Shown: positions 16,760 to 26,649, counted from the first letter of the stretch. The stretch: 64,000 nt of DNA from Lactobacillus mulieris (GCF_007095465.1 NZ_SDGL01000008.1:34689-98688); one strand, 5' to 3'. Program-made: numbers and translations. Notes: a model not told the origin generated them from the sequence alone.

Positions 16760-19072
16760 ATGGTTAAAAAGATGAAAAAAGCCGCTTTAGGGTTGGCCAC
16801 TTTTGCAGCTACAACAGTATTGTCTGTTTCCATGAACAATAGTGTTGTTAAAGCTGCAGACAAAGCTAATGATAATAATGACAAAAATACCACTTCAAAT
16901 ACAACAGTAGATAATACTGCTGCTGTTCAAGATAATGTTGAAAAGGCACAATCAGCAGTTGCAAATGCTGAAACTGCTGAAGAAGCAGCTAGTGCTCAAA
17001 AAGTTTTGGCTCAATCCAAAATTGCATTGACAACTATGGCTGCATTGGATAAAAGTGCTGCTGCATCAACTTCATCAGTAACAAGCAGTACTCAAACTAG
17101 TGATAAAGATAGTGATACAGCTAAGACCAATTCTGATTCTACAAAATCTGCTTCAGGTGATACCAATAATGGTGAGTTTGCTCCAGCCACAAGAGAAATT
17201 ACCGCTGGGGATAAGTCAACTTACGATGCTGATGGTTTGAAGCCAGAAGCAGCTGCTGCAGTTAAGGCAGCTGGCATTGATCCAAAGACTTTGAGTGATT
17301 ATCAAAAGGAAGCTTTAAACAAAGTAGATTACACTAGAAAGAATGCAGCTGGCAACGCTCAAATGACTTATAGTGATTTTAAGAAGATAGCTGATGCACT
17401 CATTTCTAAAGATGGACGATATGCAATTCCTTACTTTAATGCAAAAGAAATTCAAAATATGCCTGCAGCATATACTATTGATGCTCAAACCGGTAAATTG
17501 GAACATCTTGATGTCTGGGATTCATGGCCAGTACAAGATGTAAAAACTGGTTATGTGGCTAATTGGAATGGATATCAATTAGTTGTGGCAATGATGGGTG
17601 TACCAGAAGCTAATGACAACCATATTTATTTACTTTATAACAAATATGGTGATAATAACTTGGCAAATTGGAAGAATGCTGGCCCAATATTTGGCTACAA
17701 TGCTAGCCCTCTACTTCAACAATGGTCAGGTTCAGCTGTAGTTAATACTGATGGCTCAATTCAATTATTCTATACTCAGGTAGATGGTTCACAAGGTACT
17801 AATCATCAAAAATTAGCCAGTGTAACATTGCTGCTTTCAGATAATAATGGTGAGGTAAAGATTGAAAAGTTAGCAAATGATCACGTTGTATTTGAAGGTG
17901 ATGGTTATCACTATCAAACTTACAAGCAATGGATTGAAACCAATAAAGGTGCTGATAACATTGCTATGCGTGATGCTCACGTTATTGAAGGTGAAGATGG
18001 GCATCGATACTTAGTATTTGAGGCAAGTACTGGTACAGAAGGCTATCAAGGATTAGATCAAATTTACAATTGGAGTAATTACGGTGGTGATGATGCATTT
18101 AATATTAAGTCATTGTTAGATGTATTGGAAAACCGTGATATCAAGTCAAGAGCTAGTTGGGCAAATGCAGCAATTGGTATTTTGAGATTAACTGATGACG
18201 AAACCAATCCACAAGTTGCAGAAGTATACAGTCCACTTCTTACTGCAACAATGGTAAGTGATGAAATTGAACGTCCAGATGTTGTGAAATTGAATGGCAA
18301 GTATTATTTATTTGCAGCAACTAGATTAAATAGGGGATCTAATGATCATGCCTGGATGGCAGCAAATGATGCAGTTGGAGACAATGTTGCCATGGTTGGA
18401 TATGTTTCTGATAGCTTAAATGGAAAGTATGTGCCACTAAATGAATCTGGTGTTGTGCTAACAGCATCAGTTCCTGCAAACTGGCGTACAGCAACTTATT
18501 CATACTATGCAGTACCAGTTGAAGGACATTCAAATTGGTTGCTCATTACTTCATACATTACTAATCGTAGTCATGTAGCTGGAGATGAATATGAATCAAC
18601 TTGGGCACCAAGTTTTATTTTGCAAGTAAATGATGATAATACTACAACAATCTTAGCTAAGATGACTAACCAAGGTGACTGGATTTGGGATGATGGTAGC
18701 GAAAATCCTGCAATGATGGGTACAGAAGAAACTGCAGCACTTCCAGGCGAACGTGATAAAGTGGTTAACTGGGATGAGATTGGTTACAAATCTAATTATG
18801 ATGTTCCTTCTGTGCCTGAATATCCAGAAATTCCAAGCACACCAAAGAGTAAATATGGTATGCCTGGTGATCCATTGTTCCAAGATGATACACCAGAAAC
18901 ACCAAAGACACCCGAAACTCCAAGAAGAGTGGACCGCTACAATAATCCAACTCCTACTAAATCATCACTTCTTCCACAAACTGGTAATGTTGTTACTAAC
19001 ATTTTGTCAGCTTTAGGTATGTTACTTGCTAGCGCAGGTATGGCTTTAGGCTTCAAGAGAAAGAACGATTAA
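16760..19072 (+). CDS. GH68 fructansucrase (inulosucrase or levansucrase), LPxTG-anchored
   Basis: Splits sucrose outside the cell and polymerises fructose into fructan. The protein is 770 aa. It has a signal peptide (about 1-35, ending near VVKA-AD), a low-complexity Asn/Thr/Ser linker, and a GH68 five-bladed propeller. The nucleophile is Asp254 (VWDSWP), the transition-state Asp is Asp405 (RDAH), and the acid/base is Glu504 (EIERP). A Pro/Thr-rich wall-spanning stretch leads to LPQTG at 738-742, a hydrophobic helix and an RKND tail. ATG 16760 follows GGAGG; the upstream in-frame start is rejected. It resembles the L. johnsonii/L. gasseri inulosucrases, but product linkage type cannot be read from sequence. 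Monocistronic with terminator. Confidence 0.92.
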   Translation: MVKKMKKAALGLATFAATTVLSVSMNNSVVKAADKANDNNDKNTTSNTTVDNTAAVQDNVEKAQSAVANAETAEEAASAQKVLAQSKIALTTMAALDKSAAASTSSVTSSTQTSDKDSDTAKTNSDSTKSASGDTNNGEFAPATREITAGDKSTYDADGLKPEAAAAVKAAGIDPKTLSDYQKEALNKVDYTRKNAAGNAQMTYSDFKKIADALISKDGRYAIPYFNAKEIQNMPAAYTIDAQTGKLEHLDVWDSWPVQDVKTGYVANWNGYQLVVAMMGVPEANDNHIYLLYNKYGDNNLANWKNAGPIFGYNASPLLQQWSGSAVVNTDGSIQLFYTQVDGSQGTNHQKLASVTLLLSDNNGEVKIEKLANDHVVFEGDGYHYQTYKQWIETNKGADNIAMRDAHVIEGEDGHRYLVFEASTGTEGYQGLDQIYNWSNYGGDDAFNIKSLLDVLENRDIKSRASWANAAIGILRLTDDETNPQVAEVYSPLLTATMVSDEIERPDVVKLNGKYYLFAATRLNRGSNDHAWMAANDAVGDNVAMVGYVSDSLNGKYVPLNESGVVLTASVPANWRTATYSYYAVPVEGHSNWLLITSYITNRSHVAGDEYESTWAPSFILQVNDDNTTTILAKMTNQGDWIWDDGSENPAMMGTEETAALPGERDKVVNWDEIGYKSNYDVPSVPEYPEIPSTPKSKYGMPGDPLFQDDTPETPKTPETPRRVDRYNNPTPTKSSLLPQTGNVVTNILSALGMLLASAGMALGFKRKND

Positions 19073-19080
19073 TATATAAA

Positions 19081-19122
19081 TAAACACATGCTTTTTCTGT
19101 TATAGAAAGCATGTGTTTTTAT
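19081..19122 (+). terminator. Intrinsic terminator after fructansucrase
   Basis: AAACACATGCTTT and AAAGCATGTGTTT form a 13-bp stem followed by TTTTT. Confidence 0.9.
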
Positions 19123-19207
19123 TATCTGGTTAACAAAATAGTACCATTTATTAAAAATGAAGTGCTTAATAACGCTACGACGCTCTGCAGTAGTATGCTA
19201 CTATTTT

Positions 19208-20317
19208 TTACTTCAAACTAAAGCTCAATTTAACTGGATTGTGGTCCGAATAAGCAAATTGAGTATCTATATTGTAACTAACAGCTTTCACATTAGGTGA
19301 AACTAAGAACCCATCAACGATGGTAGTATAAGTTACGCCTTTTTTGTATGGAATATCACTTCCTCGACAAGTAGGTACTTCGTCCGCATTTTTAGCTGTA
19401 ACCATCTTCATTCCACTACTTGCAAGGTCCTTTTGACTCAAGACAGCTAGCCAATCATGCTGCTTTTGCTGTGACTTAAAGTGAGCAACATATTTTGCAC
19501 CAAATGCATGATTAAAGTCACCACCACAGATGACATAATTACCTTTTTTGATTTCAGCTTTCATGACTTGATTGAGCAAGGCGAGTTGCTTTTTCTTAGA
19601 TAAGCCACCTTTATCATAAGCTGACATATGACTATTAATTAAAACAAGCTCCTTGCCATTTTTGACTGGCAAGCGCATAACATTGAAGCAGCGGTCTAAA
19701 TCAACAAACTTTTCGATTAGATTTGAACTGACAAAGTATTGTCGGCGCTCGCTACTAGTAATGTGGTATTTGCTTAAAGCTAAAATTCCGCTTCTTGCAA
19801 AACCGTGTGGATTATTCAGTGGCAAGGCAATATAAGCACTGTGAAAATTCTGGGCAAAGCTACTGCCCATATTGTTAAAAGTACTTTCTGCCATTTTAAC
19901 TTGATTTACACCAAAAGAACGAGTTGAGTTGGTATCAATTTCTTGGAAAAAGGCAAAGTCGGGATTTTGCTTTTTGATTGTGGCAATTGCGCCTTTAGTA
20001 TCAGCTAATTCACTAGCTTTAGAGACTGCAGTTCCATATTTTCCGCGTGTTTTAGTACCATTTTTCATTTCACCTGTGTCCATGAAAAAACTGTACTTAG
20101 GATTATAAGCTCCGAAACCTACATTGTAGGTGGTTACAGTATAAGTTTTCCCTGTGGATAACACTGAAGATTGATTGTTTTTTATGTGAATTATTTGGTG
20201 ATCAGGAATGCGATAATAATTAGCTTGCATATAAATTGCGTAGCCGATTAAAGTAATAAAAATAATACCTAAAATTGCCAAAATAACTCGAAAAGTATAT
20301 TTAATTCCTTTTTTCAT
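19208..20317 (-). CDS. Membrane-anchored endonuclease/exonuclease/phosphatase family protein
   Basis: A 369-aa protein of the EEP (DNase I-like) superfamily. An N-terminal hydrophobic helix (about 10-30) anchors or exports it. The catalytic blocks are in order: TTYNVGFGAY (Asn), FFQEIDTNSTRS (metal Glu), INSHMSAYDKGG (His), CGGDFNH (Asp-Asn) and YSDHNPVKL (Asp-His). The superfamily includes nucleases, sphingomyelinases and inositol-phosphate phosphatases; the extracytoplasmic location favours scavenging of nucleic acid or phosphoester substrates, but the substrate is not identifiable. It is transcribed alone, convergent to the fructansucrase gene. Confidence 0.83.
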   Translation of the reverse strand: MKKGIKYTFRVILAILGIIFITLIGYAIYMQANYYRIPDHQIIHIKNNQSSVLSTGKTYTVTTYNVGFGAYNPKYSFFMDTGEMKNGTKTRGKYGTAVSKASELADTKGAIATIKKQNPDFAFFQEIDTNSTRSFGVNQVKMAESTFNNMGSSFAQNFHSAYIALPLNNPHGFARSGILALSKYHITSSERRQYFVSSNLIEKFVDLDRCFNVMRLPVKNGKELVLINSHMSAYDKGGLSKKKQLALLNQVMKAEIKKGNYVICGGDFNHAFGAKYVAHFKSQQKQHDWLAVLSQKDLASSGMKMVTAKNADEVPTCRGSDIPYKKGVTYTTIVDGFLVSPNVKAVSYNIDTQFAYSDHNPVKLSFSLK

Positions 20318-20452
20318 AGTATTCTCCTTATTGGAGCTATTATACCTATAAAGTGTTTCAGAAAAAAGTATCTACAACTAGTTAAGAACAGCGATTACTC
20401 TAATATTAGTGATAAAATAATATTTGGAGAAGTAAATGAAGGGAGAAAAAAT

Positions 20453-20581
20453 ATGAGAGATGCAAAGAAAATACCCAATAAAAAGCCATCAATAACAGCA
20501 GAAGATGCATGTGATGTTCGTATTAATGGGAAGGGTAAATCAATAAGTGAATTGATTTCAGATAGTAAAAAGAAAAAGTAA
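20453..20581 (+). CDS. Small hydrophilic protein, 42 aa, unknown
   Basis: ATG preceded by GGGAGA with 8-nt spacing. The product is soluble and charged: MRDAKKIPNKKPSITAEDAC, then VRINGKGKSISELISDS and a KKKK end. The clear ribosome site and a strong terminator just after the stop support a genuine short gene. No family is recognised. It lies between the EEP gene (divergent) and the ABC exporter operon. Confidence 0.55.
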   Translation: MRDAKKIPNKKPSITAEDACDVRINGKGKSISELISDSKKKK

Positions 20582-20591
20582 ATATATTTAA

Positions 20592-20632
20592 AACAGGCAG
20601 TTTCTATGAGTAGAAACTGTCTATTTTATTAA
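20592..20632 (+). terminator. Intrinsic terminator after the 42-aa gene
   Basis: GGCAGTTTCTA and TAGAAACTGTC form an 11-bp stem with a TGAG loop, followed by a TATTTTATT tract. Confidence 0.78.
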
Positions 20633-20684
20633 GGGATATCATTAACACTTATAACCTTATTATTGGTAGACTTAAATTAAAGAG

Positions 20685-20713
20685 TTGACGGTGAGTTAGG
20701 GGAAAGCTATTAT
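20685..20713 (+). promoter_or_regulatory. Promoter of the NatAB-like ABC operon
   Basis: TTGACG (20685-20690), a 17-nt spacer and TATTAT (20708-20713) lie 64 nt upstream of the ATPase start. The remaining bases of the gap (20633-20684, 20714-20776) show nothing more than the ribosome site GAAGGAAGGGG. Confidence 0.65.
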
Positions 20714-20776
20714 CTCGCTTTTTTCACACTACGTTTACTTAATTATGGGAGATGAATATAGAAGGAAGGGGAAAAT

Positions 20777-21682
20777 ATGGTTCAGCAAACTCATTTAGTG
20801 ATTGATAATGTTAAGAAAAGCTACCGAACTAAGGAAGTCTTAAAGGGGATTAGCTTTGATTGTAAGCCAGGTCAAATTACTGGTTTAATTGGGAAAAATG
20901 GCTCTGGTAAGACAACGCTCTTTCACTCAATTTTGCATTTTTTAAATTATGAGGGAAAAATCACACTTAACGGTAAGAATTTTTCAAATGAAGACTACAA
21001 TATTGTCGGCTATTTACCTGAAGAACGAAGCTTAATGCCTAAATTAACGGTTCTAGAACAGGTACGATATTTAGCTAGTCTTAAAGGTATGAGCAATAAC
21101 GATATTAAAGTGGCTTTGCCGAAATGGATGGATAAATTGCAGGTTGTTGGTAAGATGAGTGACAAGATTAAGTCTTTATCTAAAGGAAATCAACAAAAAG
21201 TTCAAATGATTGCGACAATGATTCATCAGCCACAGATTTTGATTTTGGATGAGCCTTTTAGTGGCCTTGATCCTGTAAATGTTGATTTAATGAAAGAAAT
21301 TATTTTAGAGCAGGCTAAGCGTGGCGCTACTGTAATTTTTTCTGATCACAATATGGATAATGTTGAACGTCTTTGCGATAAAGTTGTGATGCTTAATCAA
21401 GGACAGCTTGTCTTAAATGGTACTATTCAAGAAATTAGGGATAGTTATCCTAAAGAATATTTATATATTAAAAAAGCGGGCTTAAATAAAGAACAAGTTG
21501 CTAGTTTGCCGGGATGTGAATCATACATGCAACGCCATGATGGCATTTGGTCAATTAAGCTAGTGGATGAAAAATATGGCTCTGAAATTTTCAAACTACT
21601 AACTCAGGGGGAATATATTCCAACTTTTAGTCAAGAAGCACCAACTTTGGATCAAATATTTAAGATGGAGGCGACAAAATGA
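20777..21682 (+). CDS. ABC transporter ATP-binding protein (NatA-like)
   Basis: A 301-aa cytoplasmic ATPase of an ABC-2 type exporter. Walker A is GKNGSGKT at 39-46. The signature is LSKGNQQK, a common variant of LSGGQ in this subgroup. Walker B is ILILDEPFSGLDP, with H-loop FSDHNMDN. The last about 80 residues form the C-terminal regulatory extension typical of NatA/YhaQ-type proteins. Its stop overlaps the permease start by 4 nt (ATGA), so the two products are made together. The likely substrate class is sodium, drugs or peptides; none can be assigned from sequence. Confidence 0.88.
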   Translation: MVQQTHLVIDNVKKSYRTKEVLKGISFDCKPGQITGLIGKNGSGKTTLFHSILHFLNYEGKITLNGKNFSNEDYNIVGYLPEERSLMPKLTVLEQVRYLASLKGMSNNDIKVALPKWMDKLQVVGKMSDKIKSLSKGNQQKVQMIATMIHQPQILILDEPFSGLDPVNVDLMKEIILEQAKRGATVIFSDHNMDNVERLCDKVVMLNQGQLVLNGTIQEIRDSYPKEYLYIKKAGLNKEQVASLPGCESYMQRHDGIWSIKLVDEKYGSEIFKLLTQGEYIPTFSQEAPTLDQIFKMEATK

Positions 21683-22914
21683 AAAAGATTTGGTTAGTTA
21701 CAAAAGAAACTTTTATTAGACAGACCAAAGGAATTACCTTTATTTTGTCAGTCCTTGCTCCAGTTATTTTTATGGGCATTATTTTTGCTGTTATTTTTGC
21801 AACTCAAAAATTAAGCGGCAGTGATAACAAGATTGATAATGCTATTGTTATTAGTAAAAATTATGCTCCAGCTGTCAAAGATCTTAGTAACTTCGAAGTG
21901 AAATCTGAATCTGCAGCTAAGAAAGCTTTAGCAGATGAAGATATTAAGGGATATGTTAAAGTAAATGTTTCAAGTTCAGGGCAAATTACCGCTTCATGGC
22001 TTGGTAAAGAAGCGATGGATAGTAATGATAAGTCTAGTTTGATGGAAAGTTTGCAAAAGTTGCAACAAAATCTCAATGTTCAAGCAGCCGGCTTGACTAC
22101 TAAACAACTTAAAACTTTAAGTCAAAGTGTTAAAATTAGTGAAAAAATAAGTGGACACAATGGTTCGGAGAAAAAGGCTACTCGAGCAGATTTAACGGCT
22201 AAATCAGCTAAATCAATTGCCGCCAATGTCTTTATCTGGATTACTTATTTTATTTTACTTACTTATATTTCAACTATGGCTCAAGAAATTGCTACTGAAA
22301 AAGGTTCTAAGATTATGGAAATCATCTTCTCCAGTATGCGTGGTGGTGATTACTTTGTTGGAAAAGTCTTAGGGGTCTTGGGAGTGTTCTTGGTTCATGT
22401 ATTAGCTTATGTTGCCCTTTTAGGGCTAGCAATTATAGTTGGACCTAAAATCGAAATGTTTGCTGGCTTCTTCAAGAGTAATCATGAATTAATTTCCCAA
22501 GTAGTATCAAATCTTATTAGCTGGAATTTAGTGTTATTGTTGTTATCAGTTATTTTATCAATTGTTTTAGCAGCCTTTTGTGGAGCTTTAGCTAATAGAG
22601 TGGAAGACTTACAAAAGATTTTAGCTCCAATAATTTATATTGTAATTATTGCCTTAATTGCAGCTCCAAGTTTAAGTAAAGGGGATAGTATATTTGCACA
22701 AGTAGTAAGCTGTTTACCACTTCTTTCAGGATTTATTTTGCCGGGTAGAGTTGCTGAAAGAGTAGCTGGTACTCCAGAATTGGTTATTGCAACAATTGTC
22801 TCAATTCTGACCTTAGCGTTGGCAATTTACTTTGTCAGAAAGGCTTACCCGAAGCTTATTTTACAAACTGATGATGGCAACATTCTGAAGAAAATTAAAC
22901 GTTTAAAAGGATAG
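21679..22914 (+). CDS. ABC-2 type permease (NatB/YhaP-like)
   Basis: A 411-aa membrane protein. It has one N-terminal helix (about 20-42), a large extracytoplasmic domain of about 130 residues, then five or six helices in the C-terminal half. The block AQEIATEKGSKIMEIIFSSM is the ABC-2 family hallmark seen in NatB/YhaP proteins. The C-terminus is basic (KKIKRLKG), cytoplasmic. It pairs with the upstream ATPase through a 4-nt overlap, and a terminator follows. The substrate is unknown. Confidence 0.87.
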   Translation: MKKIWLVTKETFIRQTKGITFILSVLAPVIFMGIIFAVIFATQKLSGSDNKIDNAIVISKNYAPAVKDLSNFEVKSESAAKKALADEDIKGYVKVNVSSSGQITASWLGKEAMDSNDKSSLMESLQKLQQNLNVQAAGLTTKQLKTLSQSVKISEKISGHNGSEKKATRADLTAKSAKSIAANVFIWITYFILLTYISTMAQEIATEKGSKIMEIIFSSMRGGDYFVGKVLGVLGVFLVHVLAYVALLGLAIIVGPKIEMFAGFFKSNHELISQVVSNLISWNLVLLLLSVILSIVLAAFCGALANRVEDLQKILAPIIYIVIIALIAAPSLSKGDSIFAQVVSCLPLLSGFILPGRVAERVAGTPELVIATIVSILTLALAIYFVRKAYPKLILQTDDGNILKKIKRLKG

Positions 22915-22918
22915 AAGT

Positions 22919-22952
22919 AAGGACTTAGTGAATCTCACTAAGTCTTTTTTGT
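22919..22952 (+). terminator. Intrinsic terminator after the ABC operon
   Basis: GGACTTAGTG and CACTAAGTC form a 9-bp stem with an AATCT loop followed by six T. Confidence 0.88.
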
Positions 22953-22987
22953 TAAACTATACTTAATAAAATTAAGAAGGTGAAAAG

Positions 22988-23437
22988 ATGGATCGCAGTG
23001 AAAGAGTTATCTTAACTAACATGTGTATGGTGTATGATGGTAGTAAAATTTTGGTGGAAAATAGGGTGAAAAAGGATTGGCCAGGTATAACATTTCCAGG
23101 TGGTCATGTTGAACGTGGTGAATCAATTATCGCTTCTACAATTCGTGAAATAAAAGAAGAAACAGGGCTAGATATCCAAAATCTAGAAATGTGTGGTATT
23201 AAGCAATTTTTCGATGATGATATTAGAACGATTGTCTTTTTATACAAAACTAATCAGTTCTCAGGTGTTTTGCGGTCAAGTCGAGAAGGGAAAGTTTTCT
23301 GGATTGAACGACAAGATTTGAAAAAATACCAATTGGCTGATGGTTTTGCCAGTATGCTAGAAATTTTTGAAAATGATAAATTAAGTGAGAACCATTGGTA
23401 TTTAGAAAATGGACAATGGAATTATAAAAATGAATAA
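22988..23437 (+). CDS. Nudix hydrolase
   Basis: A 149-aa protein with the complete Nudix box GGHVERGESIIASTIREIKE-ETGL at about residues 39-61 (G-x5-E-x7-REIKEE-x-G). The length and the VFLYKT/VFWIE pattern resemble the MutT/8-oxo-dGTP diphosphatase type, but Nudix substrates cannot be told from the box. AGAAGGTG provides the ribosome site. Its 3' end overlaps the next gene, so the two form an operon. Confidence 0.88.
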   Translation: MDRSERVILTNMCMVYDGSKILVENRVKKDWPGITFPGGHVERGESIIASTIREIKEETGLDIQNLEMCGIKQFFDDDIRTIVFLYKTNQFSGVLRSSREGKVFWIERQDLKKYQLADGFASMLEIFENDKLSENHWYLENGQWNYKNE

Positions 23438-23924
23438 AGTTAGTTATCCTGAGTTTTCAGAATTGATGACATATTATCGAACTCTTAGCGGATCAAAATT
23501 TATTAATAATCAACGAAAAGTTTTGCTTAAAAGCTTACAATTAGCTAAAAAAGGGGACTATCAGCATGCTTTAGCAGATTTAAGAACAGAAGCAGAGAGA
23601 CTTACCAAGTACTGGCTTAAGCAAAAGAAAATAAAGCCTGACTTGAATTTTAATCAGAATATTAATTTGTTACGGCACAGTGGTGTAAGTCGTGAAAACA
23701 TTAATACTTTATATGAGATTAAAGCTGCAGGTAATAAAGCAGTTCATGAGCTAAATGCAAATGAAGAAGTGGCAAAGAAATGCTTTTATGATTATTTTAA
23801 AGTTTTAAAAACTTACCAGCGACAAATTAAGCCCCAGCAGAATTTTTTTATAGAAAAAATCTTCTTAATTCTTCTTATTGTTATTTTCGGATTGTTTTTG
23901 CTTAAATTGGGACAACCAAATTAG
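23430..23924 (+). CDS. DUF4145-like protein with C-terminal membrane anchor
   Basis: About 164 aa. The N-terminal helical domain ends in AAGNKAVHELNANEEVAKKCF, which resembles the GNxAVH motif of DUF4145 domains, found in restriction-linked and other proteins. A C-terminal hydrophobic helix (about 143-160) would tail-anchor it. The ATG used overlaps the Nudix stop by 8 nt; an ATG 21 nt further upstream is also possible, since both lack a strong ribosome site and may rely on coupling. The function is unknown; cotranscription with the Nudix enzyme is the only clue. Confidence 0.62.
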   Translation: MNKVSYPEFSELMTYYRTLSGSKFINNQRKVLLKSLQLAKKGDYQHALADLRTEAERLTKYWLKQKKIKPDLNFNQNINLLRHSGVSRENINTLYEIKAAGNKAVHELNANEEVAKKCFYDYFKVLKTYQRQIKPQQNFFIEKIFLILLIVIFGLFLLKLGQPN

Positions 23925-24040
23925 TATAAATAAAGTTTAATGATTATAGAAACTTGACTAATTAAAAAAATAAGAGCAAAATTCAAATGAAAAAAGTATA
24001 TAAGATAATAAGTTAAAACTTATTTTTTTGGGGAAGGAAA

Positions 24041-26251
24041 ATGAATTTAAAAAAGATGGCAACTTGCGCTGCCGTTTTGGCTTCTTTTGCTTTGTTTACA
24101 CAAAGTGAAAAGGTAATGGCAGCAACTAATAATGTTGCTGAAACAGGAGTACTTACAGTTAAATATAATGGCTTAGGTGGAGTAACATTATTAGATTCCG
24201 ATGGTAATTATCAAGCACAAGTTTTGGGTAAGAATACCACTTGGAGATACTTTGAAAAAGCTACTATCAATGGCAGAACGATGTATCGCTTAGGAAGCGA
24301 TAAACAATGGATTCCCGCAGAATTCACCAGTTTAAATGGTCAAAGTAGTTCACAAAGTACTACTACTTCAACACAGGTTGAAAGTAAACCACAAGCTCCA
24401 CAAACTTCACAAACTTCACAAACTGTTTCCGCACCAAGTGATGAAAAAGCTACTTCAGGTGTACTGTATGTTGTATATAAGGGATTAGGAAATGTTGCCT
24501 TATTGGATGGACAAGGTAATTATCAAAATCAATATGTAGCAAATGGTACAGGTTGGCGTTATTTTGCTGAAGCAACTATCAATGGTAGAAAGATGTACCG
24601 TTTGGGAAGTCAAAAACAATGGATTCCAGCAGAGTTTACAAATCTTAACGGAAAAAGTGCTTCAGAAAACAAGCCAGCAGCAGTAAATAAACCACAAACC
24701 TCACAAACTAGTACTGCGCCAAGTGATGAAAAATCAGTATCTGGTGTATTGCATGTTGTTTATAAAGGTTTAGGTGGAGTTGCTTTGCTGGATAGTCAGG
24801 GTAATTATCAAAAACAATACTTAACTAATGGTACGGGCTGGCGTTATTTTGCCAAAGCAACTATTAACGGTAGAACGATGTATCGATTAGGTAGCCAAAA
24901 GCAATGGATTCCCGCAGAATTTACAGATGTAAAAGATGTTGAAGTTACTAAAACAGAATCTAATTCAAGTTCTAAAGCTAGCGATGCAAAGCCATCGGAA
25001 GCTTCAAGTAGTCAAAAAACAGATTCTAAGCAGACAGAAAGTAGTTCAAAAGAAACTACTACTAGTGCTCTTACCGAGTTTACAAGTGCTAATGGTATTT
25101 TGGATGTAAATTATTCTGGTTTAGGTGGAGTTGCCTTGTTAGATAGTCAAGGTAACTATCAAAGCCAACATGTAGCAAATGGTACAGGTTGGCGTTATAA
25201 CGCTAAAGGTAAGATTAATGGTCGCTTGATGTATAGAATTGGTAGTGATAAGCAATGGATTCCCGCAGAGTTTGTCACTATAGATAAAGATGCTGACTTG
25301 CCTAATTATTCACGTACAACTGGTATTCTTTATGTAAACTACCAAGGATTGGGTGGGGTTAACTTACTTGATTCTCAAGGTAACTATCAAAATCAATACG
25401 TAACCAATGGATCAAGTTGGCGTTATTTTGCTAAGGCTACAATTAACGGCCGTGAAATGTATAAACTTGGTGGCGATAAACAGTGGATCCCAGCAGAATT
25501 TACCGCTGGTTTCCAAAATAAATCTGGCTACTATCAAGTGCAATATAACCAAATTCAACCATCTATTTATGCTCCAGGTTATAATTTGGGTTACAACTAT
25601 GAAGGTGTGAAGACTTGGCTTGTAATGCGTCGCTTAGGAACTTATGCTGGTTATGCTAACTATAACTGGGCTACTGTAAATGCCGTTAAGAATTTCCAAG
25701 CAAGTCACGGATTAAATCCAACTGGAATTGTTGATTTAGCTACTTGGTTAAAACTTGGCTTTATTAAAGAAACTTGGTATGGTATTGACAGTTACGTTGC
25801 CCCACTTGGAGCAGGGAAAAATGCTAGTCGAGAAGATCATATTAATGCAATGATTAATCAAGCATATAAGTATTTAGGCAAGCCATATATAGTTGGAGCT
25901 TCATCTAGCCCAGATTATGGAGTTGACTGCTCAGGCTTAGTTTTGCAAGCTCTTTATGCTGGTGGATTAAATCCAACATCAATTTCATCAACTCAACATG
26001 CTCATCCAGGAAATGAATGGAACTCTCGTGTTCTTTGGGCCGATCCTAAATTAATGACTGTTCCTTTGTCTGATATTCAAAGAGGGGACTTAGTATTTTA
26101 CTATGAACCAGGTACAAGAACTATTTGGCATGTTGCTCTCTACATTGGTAATGGACAAGTTATTGAAAGCTGGCCACCAAGAGTGGGAATTAGTACTTTA
26201 AGAGATTACAACCGTTCAATTATTGCTGGTGTTAAGCGTCCATTCATCTAA
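24041..26251 (+). CDS. Secreted NlpC/P60 endopeptidase with five wall-binding-like repeats
   Basis: A 736-aa exported wall hydrolase. A signal peptide (about 1-27, VMA-AT) is followed by five copies of a roughly 60-residue repeat starting at residues 36, 140, 235, 352 and 428. The pattern is G(V/I)L.V.Y.GLGGV.LLD..GNYQ then WRY.A...INGR.MY..G..KQWIPAEF. It resembles the SLAP/SH3-like attachment modules of lactobacillus surface proteins. Ser/Thr/Gln-rich linkers separate repeats 1-4. A peptidoglycan-binding-1-like segment (about 515-575) precedes the NlpC/P60 domain with Cys630 in DCSGL and His697 in WHVALYIG. It probably cleaves muropeptide stems. AAGGAAA gives the ribosome site; no LPxTG. 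Confidence 0.87.
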   Translation: MNLKKMATCAAVLASFALFTQSEKVMAATNNVAETGVLTVKYNGLGGVTLLDSDGNYQAQVLGKNTTWRYFEKATINGRTMYRLGSDKQWIPAEFTSLNGQSSSQSTTTSTQVESKPQAPQTSQTSQTVSAPSDEKATSGVLYVVYKGLGNVALLDGQGNYQNQYVANGTGWRYFAEATINGRKMYRLGSQKQWIPAEFTNLNGKSASENKPAAVNKPQTSQTSTAPSDEKSVSGVLHVVYKGLGGVALLDSQGNYQKQYLTNGTGWRYFAKATINGRTMYRLGSQKQWIPAEFTDVKDVEVTKTESNSSSKASDAKPSEASSSQKTDSKQTESSSKETTTSALTEFTSANGILDVNYSGLGGVALLDSQGNYQSQHVANGTGWRYNAKGKINGRLMYRIGSDKQWIPAEFVTIDKDADLPNYSRTTGILYVNYQGLGGVNLLDSQGNYQNQYVTNGSSWRYFAKATINGREMYKLGGDKQWIPAEFTAGFQNKSGYYQVQYNQIQPSIYAPGYNLGYNYEGVKTWLVMRRLGTYAGYANYNWATVNAVKNFQASHGLNPTGIVDLATWLKLGFIKETWYGIDSYVAPLGAGKNASREDHINAMINQAYKYLGKPYIVGASSSPDYGVDCSGLVLQALYAGGLNPTSISSTQHAHPGNEWNSRVLWADPKLMTVPLSDIQRGDLVFYYEPGTRTIWHVALYIGNGQVIESWPPRVGISTLRDYNRSIIAGVKRPFI

Positions 26252-26377
26252 ATTTTCAGAAAAATAATCCTATATTCGGGATAATAATTGCATTTATCCA
26301 CAATTGATGGTACTATAACTTAGTCGTATATAATCTATGGTCTGCAAGATTGACTATGGCAAAGGAGAATAGAGAAC

Positions 26378-26635
26378 ATGAAACAAGGAATTCATCCAGA
26401 TTATCAACAAGTTGTTTTCATGGATTCAGCAACTGGTGCTAAGTTCTTAGCAGGTTCTACTTTGAATCCATCAGAAACAGTTGAATTTGAAGGTAAGACT
26501 TATCCATTAGTACGTGTTGAAATTTCATCAGATTCACACCCATTCTACACTGGTAAGCAAAAGTTTGCTCAAGCAGATGGCCGAATCGAAAAATTCAACA
26601 AGAAGTACGGTCTTTCATCAAAGGAAAACAAATAA
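26378..26635 (+). CDS. rpmE2: 50S ribosomal protein L31 type B
   Basis: An 85-aa ribosomal protein. It has the L31 core [27 protein letters not shown] and the [12 protein letters not shown] end, and no zinc-binding cysteines, which defines the C-minus type B form usually induced or constitutive under zinc shortage. AAAGGAG precedes the ATG. A TATAAT-like box (26327-26334 region) lies upstream. No Zur-like operator is evident. It is monocistronic, ended by a terminator. Confidence 0.95.
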   Translation: MKQGIHPDYQQVVFMDSATGAKFLAGSTLNPSETVEFEGKTYPLVRVEISSDSHPFYTGKQKFAQADGRIEKFNKKYGLSSKENK

Positions 26636-26649
26636 TTGTATCCTTGCAA

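Noticed and set aside
19170..19207. AGTAGTATGCTACT hairpin as a terminator for the EEP gene
   Set aside because: For the minus-strand gene the T tract is on the wrong side, and the stem is only 5 bp; left unannotated.
24140..25510. Repeated DNA as a CRISPR or satellite array
   Set aside because: Repeats are 180-nt protein modules in frame, unevenly spaced and imperfect; they encode surface domains.
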